Positions 35,757 to 46,158 of a stretch of DNA of 64,000 nucleotides are shown in pieces. Position numbers and translations under genes: made by a program. The notes below the pieces were generated by a model. That model did not search any database. It was not told the DNA's origin and was given only the letters and a program-made list of their open reading frames with translations. Source of the stretch: Ancylobacter vacuolatus (GTDB taxonomy: Bacteria; Pseudomonadota; Alphaproteobacteria; Rhizobiales; Xanthobacteraceae); assembly GCF_030813595.1 (NCBI RefSeq), contig NZ_JAUSUH010000007.1:124001-188000 (forward strand), read 5' to 3'. The first letter of the stretch is position 1. Every line of letters begins with the position of its first letter.

Positions 35757-36521
35757 TCAGGCGTTCGCGGCTGCGGTCTTCTTGCTGAGACGGCTTGCGG
35801 CGGCGCTATCGAGGAAGGCGTGGCAGGCGGGGTGCTGCTGGAGGATGGATGCCGGCCACATATTGGTGACGGGACCTTCCAGCACATGCTGCACCGCCTC
35901 GGCCTTGCGCTCGTCCGGGACGGTGAGGACGATGAGGCGGCTGGAGGCGATGCGCTGCACCGTCATCGAGATCGCCTCAAGCGGCACGTCCTCAAGGGTG
36001 GGGAACCAGCCTTCGCCAAATTGCTGGCGGCGGCAGCGTTCTTCCAGCTCGACCACCTTATAGGCGATGGTCGAGGTGAAATCGGCGGGGGGATCGTTGA
36101 AGGCGAGGTGGCCGTTCTCTCCGATCCCGGCGAACATGACGTCGATCGGATGCGCGTCGAGTTCGGCATTGATGCGGGCCAGCTCGGCGTCGAGATCCGG
36201 CGCGTCGCCGGCAATGAAATGGAAGGCGCCCAGCGTCGGCAGCCGGCCGGTGAAGCGCTCCTTCAGATATTTGCGGAAGCTGGCCGGGTGGGTCTCCGGC
36301 ATGCCGATATATTCGTCGAGATGAAAGGCCGTGACCTTCGACCAGTCGATGCCGGGCGCGGCGACCAGCGCCTCAAGCATCTCGAACTGGCTCGCGCCGG
36401 TGGCGATGACGACATTGGCCCGGCCGCGCGCGGCGATGGCCTCGCGCAGGGCGGCCGCGCCGAAATCGGCCGCCGCCTTACCGTTCGCCGTCTTGGTCTC
36501 ATAGAGGTGGATGTCGATCAT
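35757..36521 (-). CDS. nagB: Glucosamine-6-phosphate deaminase
   Basis: A 254-residue NagB-family enzyme converting glucosamine 6-phosphate to fructose 6-phosphate and ammonia. Motifs are [10 protein letters not shown] (phosphate loop), FHLDEYIG (catalytic Asp) and [16 protein letters not shown] 36521 is chosen because AGGAAG lies six bases upstream; a GTG at 36527 is in frame. It follows lacI by two bases. No nagA deacetylase or sugar kinase is nearby, so the phosphorylated substrate must be made elsewhere, or the enzyme acts on a related sugar. Confidence 0.9.
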   Translation of the reverse strand: MIDIHLYETKTANGKAAADFGAAALREAIAARGRANVVIATGASQFEMLEALVAAPGIDWSKVTAFHLDEYIGMPETHPASFRKYLKERFTGRLPTLGAFHFIAGDAPDLDAELARINAELDAHPIDVMFAGIGENGHLAFNDPPADFTSTIAYKVVELEERCRRQQFGEGWFPTLEDVPLEAISMTVQRIASSRLIVLTVPDERKAEAVQHVLEGPVTNMWPASILQQHPACHAFLDSAAASRLSKKTAAANA

Positions 36522-36523
36522 GA

Positions 36524-37639
36524 TCACTTCCTGCTGGACGGATCGGGCTCGGCCGGCGCCCTGGCCTTGGCCGAGGGCCGGCGCGACGCACGGATGGTTT
36601 GGGCCGGCGCGCGGGCCGGCGTTCGCGCCGGAGCCTGGGCGGGGGCCGGGCCGGTGGAACCGCGGATGACGAGCTCGCCCGTAATGACGTGGCTGGCGGT
36701 CGGCGGCGCGGGAGTGGCGAAGCCGTTGAGCAGCAGGTCGACGGCGTTGGCGCCGGCGATGGCGCAGCGCGCGTTGACGCTGGTGAGCGGGGGATAGGTG
36801 GTGGCGGCGATGATGTCGTCGCAGCCGACCACGCTGAAATCACCGGGCACCGACAGGCCGCGCTCGGCCAGCCCGGCCATGATGCCCTGCGCCACCACGT
36901 CGTCGACCGCCAGCGCGGCGGTGACGCCGGCTTCCATGAGGGCGGCGACGCAGTCGCGCCCCGCCTCATGGCTCGGCCGGCCGGCGTCGATCTGCACCAC
37001 GCTGAGCCCATGGGCGGCGCCGGCGGCCGCGACGGCACGCGCGCGCTGCTGGCTTGACCAGGAGGAGCGCGGCGCCCCGACATAGGCGATCGCCCGGTGG
37101 CCGAGCCCGGCCAGAAGCGCGACGGCGGCGGTGAAGCCCGGGCCGGTGTCGACCAGCACGCGGCCGATCCCCTCAAGGTCGCGATTGATCACCACGACCG
37201 GCTTGCGGGCGGCATGCTTGCGGATGAGCGGCTCGTCGAGGCGGGGGGAGGCGAGCACGAAGCCGTCCACCTGCGCCGCGAGCTTGCCGAGCAGCACGTC
37301 CTCCAGATGCGCGGTTTCGTCGGAATCGCCGAGGAAGGTGGCGTAGCCGCGCTTGTAGGCCTGCGCCTGCGCGCCGCGCATGAGCGCGGAGAAGAAGGGA
37401 TTGGCGACGTCGGGCAGGATCAGCGCGATGTTGCCCGCGCGGCCGGTCGAGAGCGCCCGCGCCACCTGGTTCGGCACATAGCCGAGACGCCGGGCCGTGC
37501 CGAGCACCTTCTCCACCGTTGCCGGCGTCAGCAGCTCCGGCTGCGAAAACGCCCGCGACACCGTCGCCTGCGACACGCCGGCTTCACGCGCGACGAGGCG
37601 GATGGTGGGGGCGGGCCGATGCGAGGGCGCGTTGGTCAC
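36524..37639 (-). CDS. LacI/GalR-family transcriptional repressor
   Basis: A 371-residue regulator with N-terminal HTH ([17 protein letters not shown]), hinge helix ([12 protein letters not shown]) and a periplasmic-binding-protein-like sensor domain (to about 335). An unusual Ala/Pro/Arg-rich tail of about 35 residues follows ([16 protein letters not shown]). First gene of the six-gene operon, it should bind the twin operators just upstream and repress its own operon until a sugar is present. Confidence 0.92.
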   Translation of the reverse strand: MTNAPSHRPAPTIRLVAREAGVSQATVSRAFSQPELLTPATVEKVLGTARRLGYVPNQVARALSTGRAGNIALILPDVANPFFSALMRGAQAQAYKRGYATFLGDSDETAHLEDVLLGKLAAQVDGFVLASPRLDEPLIRKHAARKPVVVINRDLEGIGRVLVDTGPGFTAAVALLAGLGHRAIAYVGAPRSSWSSQQRARAVAAAGAAHGLSVVQIDAGRPSHEAGRDCVAALMEAGVTAALAVDDVVAQGIMAGLAERGLSVPGDFSVVGCDDIIAATTYPPLTSVNARCAIAGANAVDLLLNGFATPAPPTASHVITGELVIRGSTGPAPAQAPARTPARAPAQTIRASRRPSAKARAPAEPDPSSRK

Positions 37640-37651
37640 GTTTTCTCACCG

Positions 37652-37690
37652 ATGAAACCGGTTTCATGCTGAGAATGAAACCGGTTTCAT
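37652..37690 (-). promoter_or_regulatory. Two identical LacI-family operators
   Basis: ATGAAACCGGTTTCAT occurs twice as a perfect 16-bp palindrome, at 37652-37667 and 37675-37690. The centres are 23 bp apart, about two helical turns. The TGAAACCGGTTTCA core with central CG is the classic LacI/GalR operator. The inner copy is 13 bp from the lacI start, so binding would block the promoter. Confidence 0.92.
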
Positions 37691-37788
37691 TTGGTGTCAA
37701 TGGCGTTTTGACGTGCGGGGGTAAATCGCCCTTGCCGGCGTTGGAAGGGGGGCACCGTCGCCGGCACCCCCCTCACACGCACTCAGAC

Positions 37789-40700
37789 TCACCAGGAGAA
37801 GCGGATGCCGCCCCAGAGCTGATGGTTATCGCTGCCGCTGCCCAGTTCCGCGTCATAGCTGGCGAACAGCGTGGCGTTGTCCATGATCTGCGCCTGCGCC
37901 CCGATGCCGATGAGGGCGCTGTCGCGCGGCTCCGGCGCTCCGTACACGGTGAACGACGCCCACGGCGCGGCGGAGAAGGCGGCGGTGAACGGGCGGGTGG
38001 CGTCGCCGAACTCGTGCACCCAGCCGAACCGCGCGCGCAGCTCCGTCGCGATGCCGCCAATATCCAGCCGGGTGCTGATGTCGGCGCCCAGCGTGGTGCG
38101 CACCGAGGTCAGCGTCTGCCCGCTCGCGGTCAGGTTGAAATCGCTGAAGCCGGTTTCGGTGAAGCCGCCCTGGTTGAGGCTCACCACCTGCAGCCGGCCG
38201 AACGGCGTGATCGCGCTGGTGGAGCTGGCGTCGAATGGGAAGCGGTAGCCGGTTTCGATCTGGCCGAGGAACTGGTTGGAGGAGGAAGCGCCATTGGCGA
38301 TGCCGAAGACGCCGGGCACCGCGATCTTGCGCTCCAGCTCATTGCTGGCATAGGCGTAGCCAAGCAAACCGTCGACATAGAGCGGGCCCTCCACGAAGGA
38401 GCCATGCAGGGCGACGCTGCCCGCCTGCGTATCGCCATCGCCCATGAAGCCGTCGACCGACTGCGAGCCGCCGACATAGGCGCCGGCGATGCCGATCTGC
38501 ACCCGCGGATCGACCCGGTAGCCGATGCCGAAGGCGGTGCCGCCCAGCGCATAGGAGAGATCGGCGGCGTTGCCATTGCCGTCGACGCTGCCGGTGGTGC
38601 CGATGCCGCTGACCCAGCCGCTGAAGCGGGACTGGCCGTCGAGGCCGGGCGCATCGAGGGCGACGCTCTGCACGCCGCCAAAGGCCGCGCCGCGATCATT
38701 CGCCATCTGGCGGCCGACCGTGTTCATGAACAGCTGGCTGGCCCGCATGTTCACCGTGGCGAAGTCGGCATAGGGCTGGCCGCTGAGCTGCTGCAGCGCG
38801 GCGGCGCCGGAGCCGACAGGCACATTGGCGAGCGCGTTGATGAGGCCGGGAGCGCTGCCGCTGGCATTCACCAGATCGAGGACGCTGCCCACCGCCTGCT
38901 GGTTCGCCGTCACACCGGCGGCCCGGAAGGCGTCAGCGGCGAAATCGAGGGTGAGGTAGAGGTTCTGCGGGTCCGAAAACAATTCGGGGGAAAGGAAGGC
39001 GGTGCCGCCCGTGATCGAGTCGAAATGCGCCGTGCCCCCGCCCTCGGCGGTGACGATGGTATAGATGGTGCCGGGCGTGTAGTCGCCGGGCTCCATGATG
39101 ACGCTGAGGGTGCCGGCCTTGATGGTTGCCGTATGGCCGGCACCGATGACGATGACGCGGTCGCTCTCGCCCTCGGCATTCACCTCCACCACCATCTCGC
39201 CATCGTCGAATTCGAAATCGCCATTGATCGTGATGTGGCCGATGGAGTTGCCGGGGTTGATCTTGCCACCCTTGTTGGTGACCTTGCCGTTGATCCGGCT
39301 GCTCCCCTCAAGCGTGCCACCCCTGTTGACCGACACGTCGCCATTCAGTGTGCCATTCACGGAGACGAGGCCGCCATCTTCGATATTGGTGCCGTTGCCG
39401 GCGCTGTTCAGGATGCCCTTCAGGGCAAGGGTGCCATAGACAGTGGTGCCCTCACCGGCCGTGTTCAGGGTGCCGTTCAAGACCAGCGTACCGGTATTGA
39501 TCGTGGTGCCGCCAAGGGCGCTGTTGGTGCCATTGAGGGTCAGCTTCCCCTTGCCGTTCTTGGAGAACTCGCCTTCACCTTCGATGCCGCCTGCGTAGGT
39601 GCCGTCGACAGTCTCCTTGAAGGTCAGCATCGCCCCTTCGGCGACATGGAGCTTGCCGACGAGGTTCTTGCTCGAGCCCTCAAGAGTACCTTGCTGCACA
39701 TCGAAGGCGTAGCCGTCGCCTAGCGCCTTGAACCTGGTCTCGCCTGTCAGCTCCAGATAGCCTGCGCCGGTCTTCACAACCGTGCCGTACCCTGTCTCGG
39801 TGCCGAGGCCTGTGATGTTGCCCTCAAATTCGCCGAGGACTGCATCTTGCTGGAAGACGATCGAGCGGGCATTTGTATTGTTCGCGTTGTAGTCGAAGAT
39901 GATGTTGCCCTTCAGCGTGTCGGTGTTGCCTATGATGGTGCCGCCGCTGTTGGTGATGCCGGCATAGGTGCTGGTGCCGTTGAGCACGAGCGTGCCGGTG
40001 CCCAGCAGGCTGAGGATGGTGCCGCTGATCGCGCCCGTGAGGGTGAGCGTGGTGCCACTGTCGAGCTGGAACCCGCCGCCCGGGACGCCGCCAAGTTTGA
40101 TGGCGCGCGCGATGGTAAAGCTCTCGGTCGCCCAGAGATGGCCGTTCTCGGAAAGCTCCAGCCCCGCACCCGCCGCACCCAGCTTGGCGTCGGAGGCCAC
40201 CTGCAGCGTGCCGGCGCGCACCGCCGTGCCGCCCGTGGCGTTGTTGGTGCCGGTGAGGTTCACGATCCCGCCGCCGGACTTGATGAAGGTGCCGTTGCCG
40301 CTGATGGTGCCGGCATAGACCAGCGGATGAAGCGCGGAGGAGAGCCCGCCCGAACCGACGATGTTGAGATTTCGGGTCATCGTCAGGTTGGGTGCGGCAT
40401 CGGCCGTCGTGCCGACGACGCCGCCATTCTGCAGTGTGATCGCCTGACCGGCCGTGCCGAGATTGGCGTCGGTGGTGAACAGCGCCTGGGCGTTGGCGCC
40501 GATGACGCGCAGGCCGCCGGTGAAGGTGTTGTTCGCCGCCAGAATGACGGTGTTGCTGTTGACGTCCAGCTGGCCGGCGCCGCTAATCACGCCGCTCATC
40601 GTCGCGACGGCGTTGTTCGGGGTGGTGCCGCCCGTTGCAGCGAGGCCGCCGATGCCGGTGATCGTGATCGCCTTGTTGAACGCGGTCGCGCCGGTGCCCA

Positions 40701-43479
40701 GCATCAGCGTTCCGCCGTTGAGACCGAGGGTCGACGACGGGCCGAAATTGCTGGCGGTGGTGGTAACGAGGGTGCCGCCGCCCGTGACCGTGGTGGCGCC
40801 CGCGATGGTGCTGGTTGCGCTCAAAGCGAGCTTGCCCGCGCCAGTGACGTTGACCGAGCCGGTGCCGGTGATCGCCCCCGTATAGGTGCCGTCGAAGGAC
40901 TGATCGAAGATCAGCGCCGCATTGTTCTCGATATTGCCGGCGAGGCTCTTGCTGTTGCCCTGCAAGGTGCCTTCCTGCACCTGGAATTCCGCCGTGCCTG
41001 CGACCTGGGACGTGAAGTTGCTTTCGCCCGTCAGGGTGAGCTTGCCGGCGCCGGTCTTGACGACGTTGCCGAGCCCCGGGGTCGAGCCGGTGCCCCCGAT
41101 ATTATGGATGAACGTGCCGTCCGTGGCTTGCGCGAAGACCAATTGGCGGGAAGTGGTGTTGGAGGCGTCGCTGTCGAACCGGACGCCGCGCCCGAAGGAG
41201 GAGGCAGCCCCCTGAAGGGTGCCGCCATAGATCGCGAAGCCCTGGTTCGTGTTGGCGCCGGTGACAATCAGCGTGCCCTGACCCGTCTGGCTGAGCACAC
41301 CGCCGGTGATCTGGCCGCTCAGGCCGAGGGTCGTTCCCGCCCCCAGTTCGACCCCGCCCCCGCCCGTGCCCACATTGACGGCCCGTGCGCTATTGAAGGA
41401 CTGGGCTGCCACGAGGCTGCCGTTGTTGGAGAACGCCAGACCGCCACCGACGTCTCCAAGCCGTGCGTCGGAGTCAATCTTCAGTTTGCCGCCATTGATC
41501 TGTGTTCCGCCGGAATAGGTGTTAGTGCCGCTGAGTTCGACGACATTGGCACCGCTGACGACGAGAGCCCCGCTGCCGCCAATGGCGCCCTTCCAGTTCA
41601 CGGCATGCTGCGCGCCGGTAATGCCGCCGGTGCCGGTGAGCGTCAGGTCGCGGTTGGTGGTGAAATTCGCCGCCGCATTCGCCGCCGCGCCGATCATGCC
41701 GCCGTTTGACAGGTTGACCGCTCCGGCGGCGCCGAGATTGGCATCGGCGGTGAACAACGCCGTCGCACCGCCGGTGACGTTGAGCCCGCCGGTAAAGGTG
41801 TTGCTACCGGCCAGAGCGACGGAGCCAGCCGTGATGTCCAGCGCCCCGGCGCCGCTGATGACGCCGCTGAACGTCGCGATGCCGCCACTGGAACCCAGGC
41901 TGCCCCGGTTCGTGAGCGTGATCGCGTTGGTGAGACCGACCCCGCTGCCAAGCAGCAGCGCGCCATTATTGAGAGCGACGGCGCCTGCACCCGCGAGACT
42001 GTTGGCGGCGGTGAGTTCGAGCGTTCCATTGCCCGTCACCGACGTCATCCCCGTATAGGTGTTGGCGCCGGTGAGCGTCAGCTTGCCCCCGGTGAGCGTC
42101 AGCGCGCCGGTGCCGGACATGATGCCGGCATAGGTCCCATCGGCGGTCTGATCGAACACCACGCTGGCATTGTTGACGATGGCCCCCTTGAGGCTTGTCG
42201 CATTGCCACGCAGCACGCCGCCGCTCACCGTGGTGCCGCCGGTGTAGCTGTTGGCGCCGGTGAGGGTGAGGGTGCCCGCGCCGGTCTTCACCAGCCCCCA
42301 GCTGCCGGCATTGGCCCCGGTGCCGCCGAGACCTGTCTGGTCGGTGATGGCGTCGGAAATCGTCTGCGTTTCTCCCGCAGCGGAGGAGAGACCAAGAGTG
42401 CCGTTTCCGGCGAGGAACAGGCCGGCGCCAGCGGCGCCGCCGTTCGCGCCAGCGGCACCGCTAATCCCGCCGGCTCCCGCCCTGCTGCTGCCGCCCGTTC
42501 CGCCCGCGACAGTATTGTCCGAAACTGTCAGCGTGCCGGTGACGGAGAGCGTGCCGCCATCCTGAACGAAGATGGCACCGCCCATTCCCGCGCCGCCGCC
42601 GCCACCACCGTTAAACCACGTGTAGCCGCTCGTAGGCGGCCTGCCCGCGCCGCCGTTACCCCCGAGAAATCCGCCGGTGCCAATTTTTGCATCCAGGGAG
42701 CCGCCGCCGCCGCCGCCGAACCCGCCATTGCCACCTTTTGCCTGACTTCCACTGCCCCCGCCGCCAGCGCCCCACTGGCCATTGCCGCCATTGCCGTCGC
42801 CGCCCCCGATGGGGCCGCCCTGCCCAACGCTGCCGCCTGTGGAGGCCTGCCCGTTGCCTGCATTGGGGCCGCTGCCGCCACCGCCACCGCCCTGGGAGGT
42901 GGTGTCTCTACCATCAATGACACCAACGCCACCGTTGCCGCCGACGGCACTGTTGTTCTTCAGGACCACGTTGCTGAGGGTTACGTTCGCTGCCGCGCCG
43001 ACAAAAAGTCCGGCGCCCGTGCCCGCCCCGCCACCGCCGCCACCGCCGCCATTTCCGCCACTCGTGCCCTTGGTGGTCAGGTTGGACAGATCGAGATTCT
43101 GGATCGTCACCGTGCCGGACTGGACATAAAGGCCGTTGGCGTTCGCCCCTTCCTTGCCCAGCAGCTTGTGGCCGTTGCCATTGATGGTGACATTGGTCGT
43201 GATGACGCCGGCCTTGCCCTTGCCGCTCAGCTCGATATCGGCGGTGAAGGTGATCGTGTCGCCATTGGCCGCGCGGGTAACGGCGTCGGCAAGCTGGGCC
43301 TCGTTGGCGACATTGAAATTCGCCGCCTGCGCCGGCGTCGCGGCAAGGCCGAGCCCCAGCGCGAGCAGCAGCGCGGGCAGCGTGCGGGCAGCGCCCGAGG
43401 AGAGGCCCGTCTGGCCGAGCCAGGCCTGCGCGCGCAGGTGGTGGCGACGGACGGGAGCAACTGGAGCGGACATCGGCAT
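37789..43479 (-). CDS. Large type V autotransporter with repeat passenger
   Basis: An 1,896-residue surface protein. An extended basic N-terminus precedes the signal sequence (LPALLLALGLGLAATPAQA). A glycine-rich segment (about 140-300, with runs of Gly) is followed by many autotransporter-associated beta-strand repeats (LTGANTYTGG, LTGTNTYSGGT and variants). A C-terminal beta-barrel of about 270 residues ends in Phe-Ser-Trp, the expected terminal aromatic. Likely an adhesin or surface filament; no protease or lipase motif is visible. ATG 43479 or 43473. A weak GC hairpin (37746-37772) lies past the stop. Confidence 0.92.
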   Translation of the reverse strand: MPMSAPVAPVRRHHLRAQAWLGQTGLSSGAARTLPALLLALGLGLAATPAQAANFNVANEAQLADAVTRAANGDTITFTADIELSGKGKAGVITTNVTINGNGHKLLGKEGANANGLYVQSGTVTIQNLDLSNLTTKGTSGGNGGGGGGGGAGTGAGLFVGAAANVTLSNVVLKNNSAVGGNGGVGVIDGRDTTSQGGGGGGSGPNAGNGQASTGGSVGQGGPIGGGDGNGGNGQWGAGGGGSGSQAKGGNGGFGGGGGGSLDAKIGTGGFLGGNGGAGRPPTSGYTWFNGGGGGGAGMGGAIFVQDGGTLSVTGTLTVSDNTVAGGTGGSSRAGAGGISGAAGANGGAAGAGLFLAGNGTLGLSSAAGETQTISDAITDQTGLGGTGANAGSWGLVKTGAGTLTLTGANSYTGGTTVSGGVLRGNATSLKGAIVNNASVVFDQTADGTYAGIMSGTGALTLTGGKLTLTGANTYTGMTSVTGNGTLELTAANSLAGAGAVALNNGALLLGSGVGLTNAITLTNRGSLGSSGGIATFSGVISGAGALDITAGSVALAGSNTFTGGLNVTGGATALFTADANLGAAGAVNLSNGGMIGAAANAAANFTTNRDLTLTGTGGITGAQHAVNWKGAIGGSGALVVSGANVVELSGTNTYSGGTQINGGKLKIDSDARLGDVGGGLAFSNNGSLVAAQSFNSARAVNVGTGGGGVELGAGTTLGLSGQITGGVLSQTGQGTLIVTGANTNQGFAIYGGTLQGAASSFGRGVRFDSDASNTTSRQLVFAQATDGTFIHNIGGTGSTPGLGNVVKTGAGKLTLTGESNFTSQVAGTAEFQVQEGTLQGNSKSLAGNIENNAALIFDQSFDGTYTGAITGTGSVNVTGAGKLALSATSTIAGATTVTGGGTLVTTTASNFGPSSTLGLNGGTLMLGTGATAFNKAITITGIGGLAATGGTTPNNAVATMSGVISGAGQLDVNSNTVILAANNTFTGGLRVIGANAQALFTTDANLGTAGQAITLQNGGVVGTTADAAPNLTMTRNLNIVGSGGLSSALHPLVYAGTISGNGTFIKSGGGIVNLTGTNNATGGTAVRAGTLQVASDAKLGAAGAGLELSENGHLWATESFTIARAIKLGGVPGGGFQLDSGTTLTLTGAISGTILSLLGTGTLVLNGTSTYAGITNSGGTIIGNTDTLKGNIIFDYNANNTNARSIVFQQDAVLGEFEGNITGLGTETGYGTVVKTGAGYLELTGETRFKALGDGYAFDVQQGTLEGSSKNLVGKLHVAEGAMLTFKETVDGTYAGGIEGEGEFSKNGKGKLTLNGTNSALGGTTINTGTLVLNGTLNTAGEGTTVYGTLALKGILNSAGNGTNIEDGGLVSVNGTLNGDVSVNRGGTLEGSSRINGKVTNKGGKINPGNSIGHITINGDFEFDDGEMVVEVNAEGESDRVIVIGAGHTATIKAGTLSVIMEPGDYTPGTIYTIVTAEGGGTAHFDSITGGTAFLSPELFSDPQNLYLTLDFAADAFRAAGVTANQQAVGSVLDLVNASGSAPGLINALANVPVGSGAAALQQLSGQPYADFATVNMRASQLFMNTVGRQMANDRGAAFGGVQSVALDAPGLDGQSRFSGWVSGIGTTGSVDGNGNAADLSYALGGTAFGIGYRVDPRVQIGIAGAYVGGSQSVDGFMGDGDTQAGSVALHGSFVEGPLYVDGLLGYAYASNELERKIAVPGVFGIANGASSSNQFLGQIETGYRFPFDASSTSAITPFGRLQVVSLNQGGFTETGFSDFNLTASGQTLTSVRTTLGADISTRLDIGGIATELRARFGWVHEFGDATRPFTAAFSAAPWASFTVYGAPEPRDSALIGIGAQAQIMDNATLFASYDAELGSGSDNHQLWGGIRFSW

Positions 43480-43875
43480 ATTCCCATGAAACGGTGAAAG
43501 ACGAGGCCCCGCGCTTCCTGTTGCGGAAGCGGCAGGGCGCGGGTCTGCTGTCGCGGCGCAGGCCAGCGCCCCGCGGTCGAAGGGATGGAGAGGGTGAGTA
43601 CCTGCGGCGCCGCCACCGATCCGGTCGGACGTCTCGGACCGATCCAGCGATCCGTGCCGGCGGGCGCGCGATCGGTTACACCGGTCGCGCCGTGTTCAGA
43701 GCCGGACATGCACGCGGCACCTTCGCCCCGCCCCGGGCGTGACGCCGCCCGCTTGTCGCCACGGCTACGCCCGGCCTTCCGCTTCTTGCGCGCATTCCCC
43801 ACCCCATTCTGCCATTGACGGCCCCTCACATTGAGGGTCGATGATCCGCATTCACAATTCGAAGCGGTAATGTGT

Positions 43876-43894
43876 AACCCGTGTAAAACGGGTT
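43876..43894. promoter_or_regulatory. Inverted repeat in the long divergent gap 43480-44355
   Basis: AACCCGT (43876-43882) and ACGGGTT (43888-43894) form a 7-bp inverted repeat with a five-base spacer. The 876-bp gap between the autotransporter and the divergent regulator has no convincing gene. It becomes AT-richer from about 43860 to 44060, and TTGCTGA/TCAGCAA repeats occur at 43972 and 44016. This suggests a regulatory region, but no protein can be named. Confidence 0.3.
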
Positions 43895-44355
43895 GCCGTT
43901 ACTTATGTCGCGCCGGCTCCACCGTATCCCCCAGAACAGAGCCTGACGCGCGCCATGTCGAAAGTCGCCGGTTGCTGAACGCTTATTCGAGCCTGACGGC
44001 GCGACTACCGTTCGGTCAGCAATAGCAGGCGATTGTTTGCGGATTATTTGAAAATATGAGCAAATGTAGCGTCCAGACAGGCGCAAGAGCCGGCGGGGGT
44101 ATCATGTGCCCGCTCGGGCCGTCTGGAGTGAGACCTCTGGCGTTGCGGGGACGCCGGAGCGGCAGGCCACGGAGCTGTTTCTTTGCCGGCACGTCCGGAT
44201 GAGCGCTTCGATGTATCCAGACTTGTTTGCCTGCTAACGGCAGACGGCATATTACCTATGGTGAGGTCCGATGCCCGCCGCGCGTCGAGCGGGGCGCGGA
44301 CGTCTTCCTGGTGCCGTGTCGCGTGCATTAACCGGGAAGGCGGGGGCGAGTTCAG

Positions 44356-45966
44356 ATGGGACGTGGCATGCGGCAGACAGAAGGCCTGGTGTTCGGCGAC
44401 GTCATACTGGATCGCAGCTGCCTGTTTGCTCATCGCGACGGCAAGCAGATACGCTTCACCCGCAGCGAGCGATCGCTGCTTCTGGCCTTGTCCCGGAACC
44501 CGCATCGCCTGATGCGGCGCAGCCAATTGCTCGACGTCGTCGCGTCGGCGGATTCCGACACCTCGGATCGCAACGTCGATTTTCTCATCAACCGGCTGCG
44601 GTCAAAGCTGGGCGACAGTGCGAAAGCCCCCAAATATATCGCCACGCAATATGGCGAGGGCTATGTCTGGATCGCCACCCAAGCGCCGCCGGCGACGGCC
44701 AGGACGGGTCTGGCACCGGCCCTCAGCCTTCTGGCCATCGTCCCTGTCGTTCCCCGGCGCGACCAGGGACTGGGCACTCCCGCCGAGGTCATCGCCGGAC
44801 AATTGCGCGACGCGATTGCAGCCAAGGTCGGCGCGGGCCAGACGGTGATCGTCGCCGGGAGCGAAGAGGGCGCGGGAGCGCGCTACGTGCTGCAGATCAG
44901 CCTTCAGGACAGCGGCGGCCGGCTGGACTGCGCCGCTTCCCTGCGGGAGATGTCCTCACGGCGCATCATCCGGGCGTCTCGGCTGGAATTGGGCGACGCC
45001 GGCGCGGCGTTGCTCCCGTCGGAGATCGAGCGCGCGTCCACACATATCAGCGAGGCCTTGCAGAGAAGTCTGGCCGAGGCCTCCGAAGGGCTGGGCACGC
45101 CCACCGACCAGCCACTCGACATCCGCTTTCGCAAGGCAACGACCCTGTTGTCGGCCTCCAACCCGAAATGGCTGGAGAAGGGCCTGCACCTGCGCGCGGC
45201 GCGGGAGCAGAACCCGGCCAGTGCCGACATTGCGCTGCAATGGGGCCTGCATCTGTTCGCGCGCCTCGTGCTCACCAATCCCTTCACCGGCATCAGCCGT
45301 GGCGAGCGCGACGATCTGGAGAGCGAGATCGAGGCGACCGCGCTTGAGTGCCTGCCGCGGGTCGAGAGCAATCCGCTGCTGATGCTGGCCGCCGCCAAGC
45401 TGCTCTATTTCGTCGATCGCGGCCATCTGGACCTGGCGGAGGACCTTGCCGAGCGCGCCTTTGCCCGCACCTCGGACTCTGCCGCCGCCTTGCCGCTGCT
45501 CGGGCAACTGCGGCAGGCGCGCGGCGAGTTCGCCGCGGCGGTGGCCTTCTTCGATCGCGGCATCGAGATGGCGGACCCCGATTCCGAGTTCGAACTGCAC
45601 ATGCACGTCCTGAAGTGCATCGCGTTGCTGGCGGCCGGCGACGGCGAGGCGCTGAAGGGGGCGGCGGCGTTCGCCTGCGATAGCCCGCATTCGCCGCCGG
45701 ATCTCGCGGTGATGGTCGCCGCGCTGGTCACGCCGGCCGGCCAGCAACTGCCGGCAGTCGTCACCGATGTGCTGACCGCGGCCGGGCGCGAGGGGGCCCG
45801 CAACGCGATCGACTACACCTACATGACCTCGGTGCGCCATCTCACCTCGTCGCAGGCGCGCGCCAACATCCTGCGCGAGCTTGTCGGCCGTGTGAGCGCG
45901 CTGCACGGCAGGGATGTCGTGCCACCCTTTGTGCGGATGGCAACGGGCCTGGCCGCCGTGAGCTGA
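44356..45966 (+). CDS. Winged-helix regulator with TPR-like C-terminal domain
   Basis: A 536-residue protein. Residues about 8-110 form an OmpR/ToxR-type winged helix (FTRSERSLLLALSRNP, RNVDFLINRLRSKLGD, GYVWIA). The long C-terminal part is helical and repeat-like (LAEDLAERAFARTSDSAAALPLLGQL and neighbours), resembling HilA/CadC-type regulators with TPR modules, but without a membrane segment. It is divergent from the autotransporter and may control it. Start ambiguous (44356 or ATG 44368); no good ribosome-binding site. Confidence 0.8.
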   Translation: MGRGMRQTEGLVFGDVILDRSCLFAHRDGKQIRFTRSERSLLLALSRNPHRLMRRSQLLDVVASADSDTSDRNVDFLINRLRSKLGDSAKAPKYIATQYGEGYVWIATQAPPATARTGLAPALSLLAIVPVVPRRDQGLGTPAEVIAGQLRDAIAAKVGAGQTVIVAGSEEGAGARYVLQISLQDSGGRLDCAASLREMSSRRIIRASRLELGDAGAALLPSEIERASTHISEALQRSLAEASEGLGTPTDQPLDIRFRKATTLLSASNPKWLEKGLHLRAAREQNPASADIALQWGLHLFARLVLTNPFTGISRGERDDLESEIEATALECLPRVESNPLLMLAAAKLLYFVDRGHLDLAEDLAERAFARTSDSAAALPLLGQLRQARGEFAAAVAFFDRGIEMADPDSEFELHMHVLKCIALLAAGDGEALKGAAAFACDSPHSPPDLAVMVAALVTPAGQQLPAVVTDVLTAAGREGARNAIDYTYMTSVRHLTSSQARANILRELVGRVSALHGRDVVPPFVRMATGLAAVS

Positions 45967-46158
45967 GCTCGGTGTCGCCGCAGCGCTTTTCGATGCGCCT
46001 TTCAAATAGTGCGCAAACAATTGCCTGCTAGCGGTGACGTCAGCGCCCGCCGCGCCTGCGTGAGACGATGCCACGGTATTTTACCGCCTGGCCAGCGACC
46101 TCACCCGCTGGCGTGACCGCCCCGCTTGCAGGCGACTACATTCCTGGAGACTGATGTC

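Noticed and set aside
39000..43000. Apparent DNA repeats inside the autotransporter
   Set aside because: They are the diverged coding repeats of the beta-strand passenger, not a mobile or CRISPR element.
43494..44086. Several short frames in the gap before the winged-helix regulator
   Set aside because: Arg/Pro/Ala-rich chance frames without ribosome-binding sites or coding signals.
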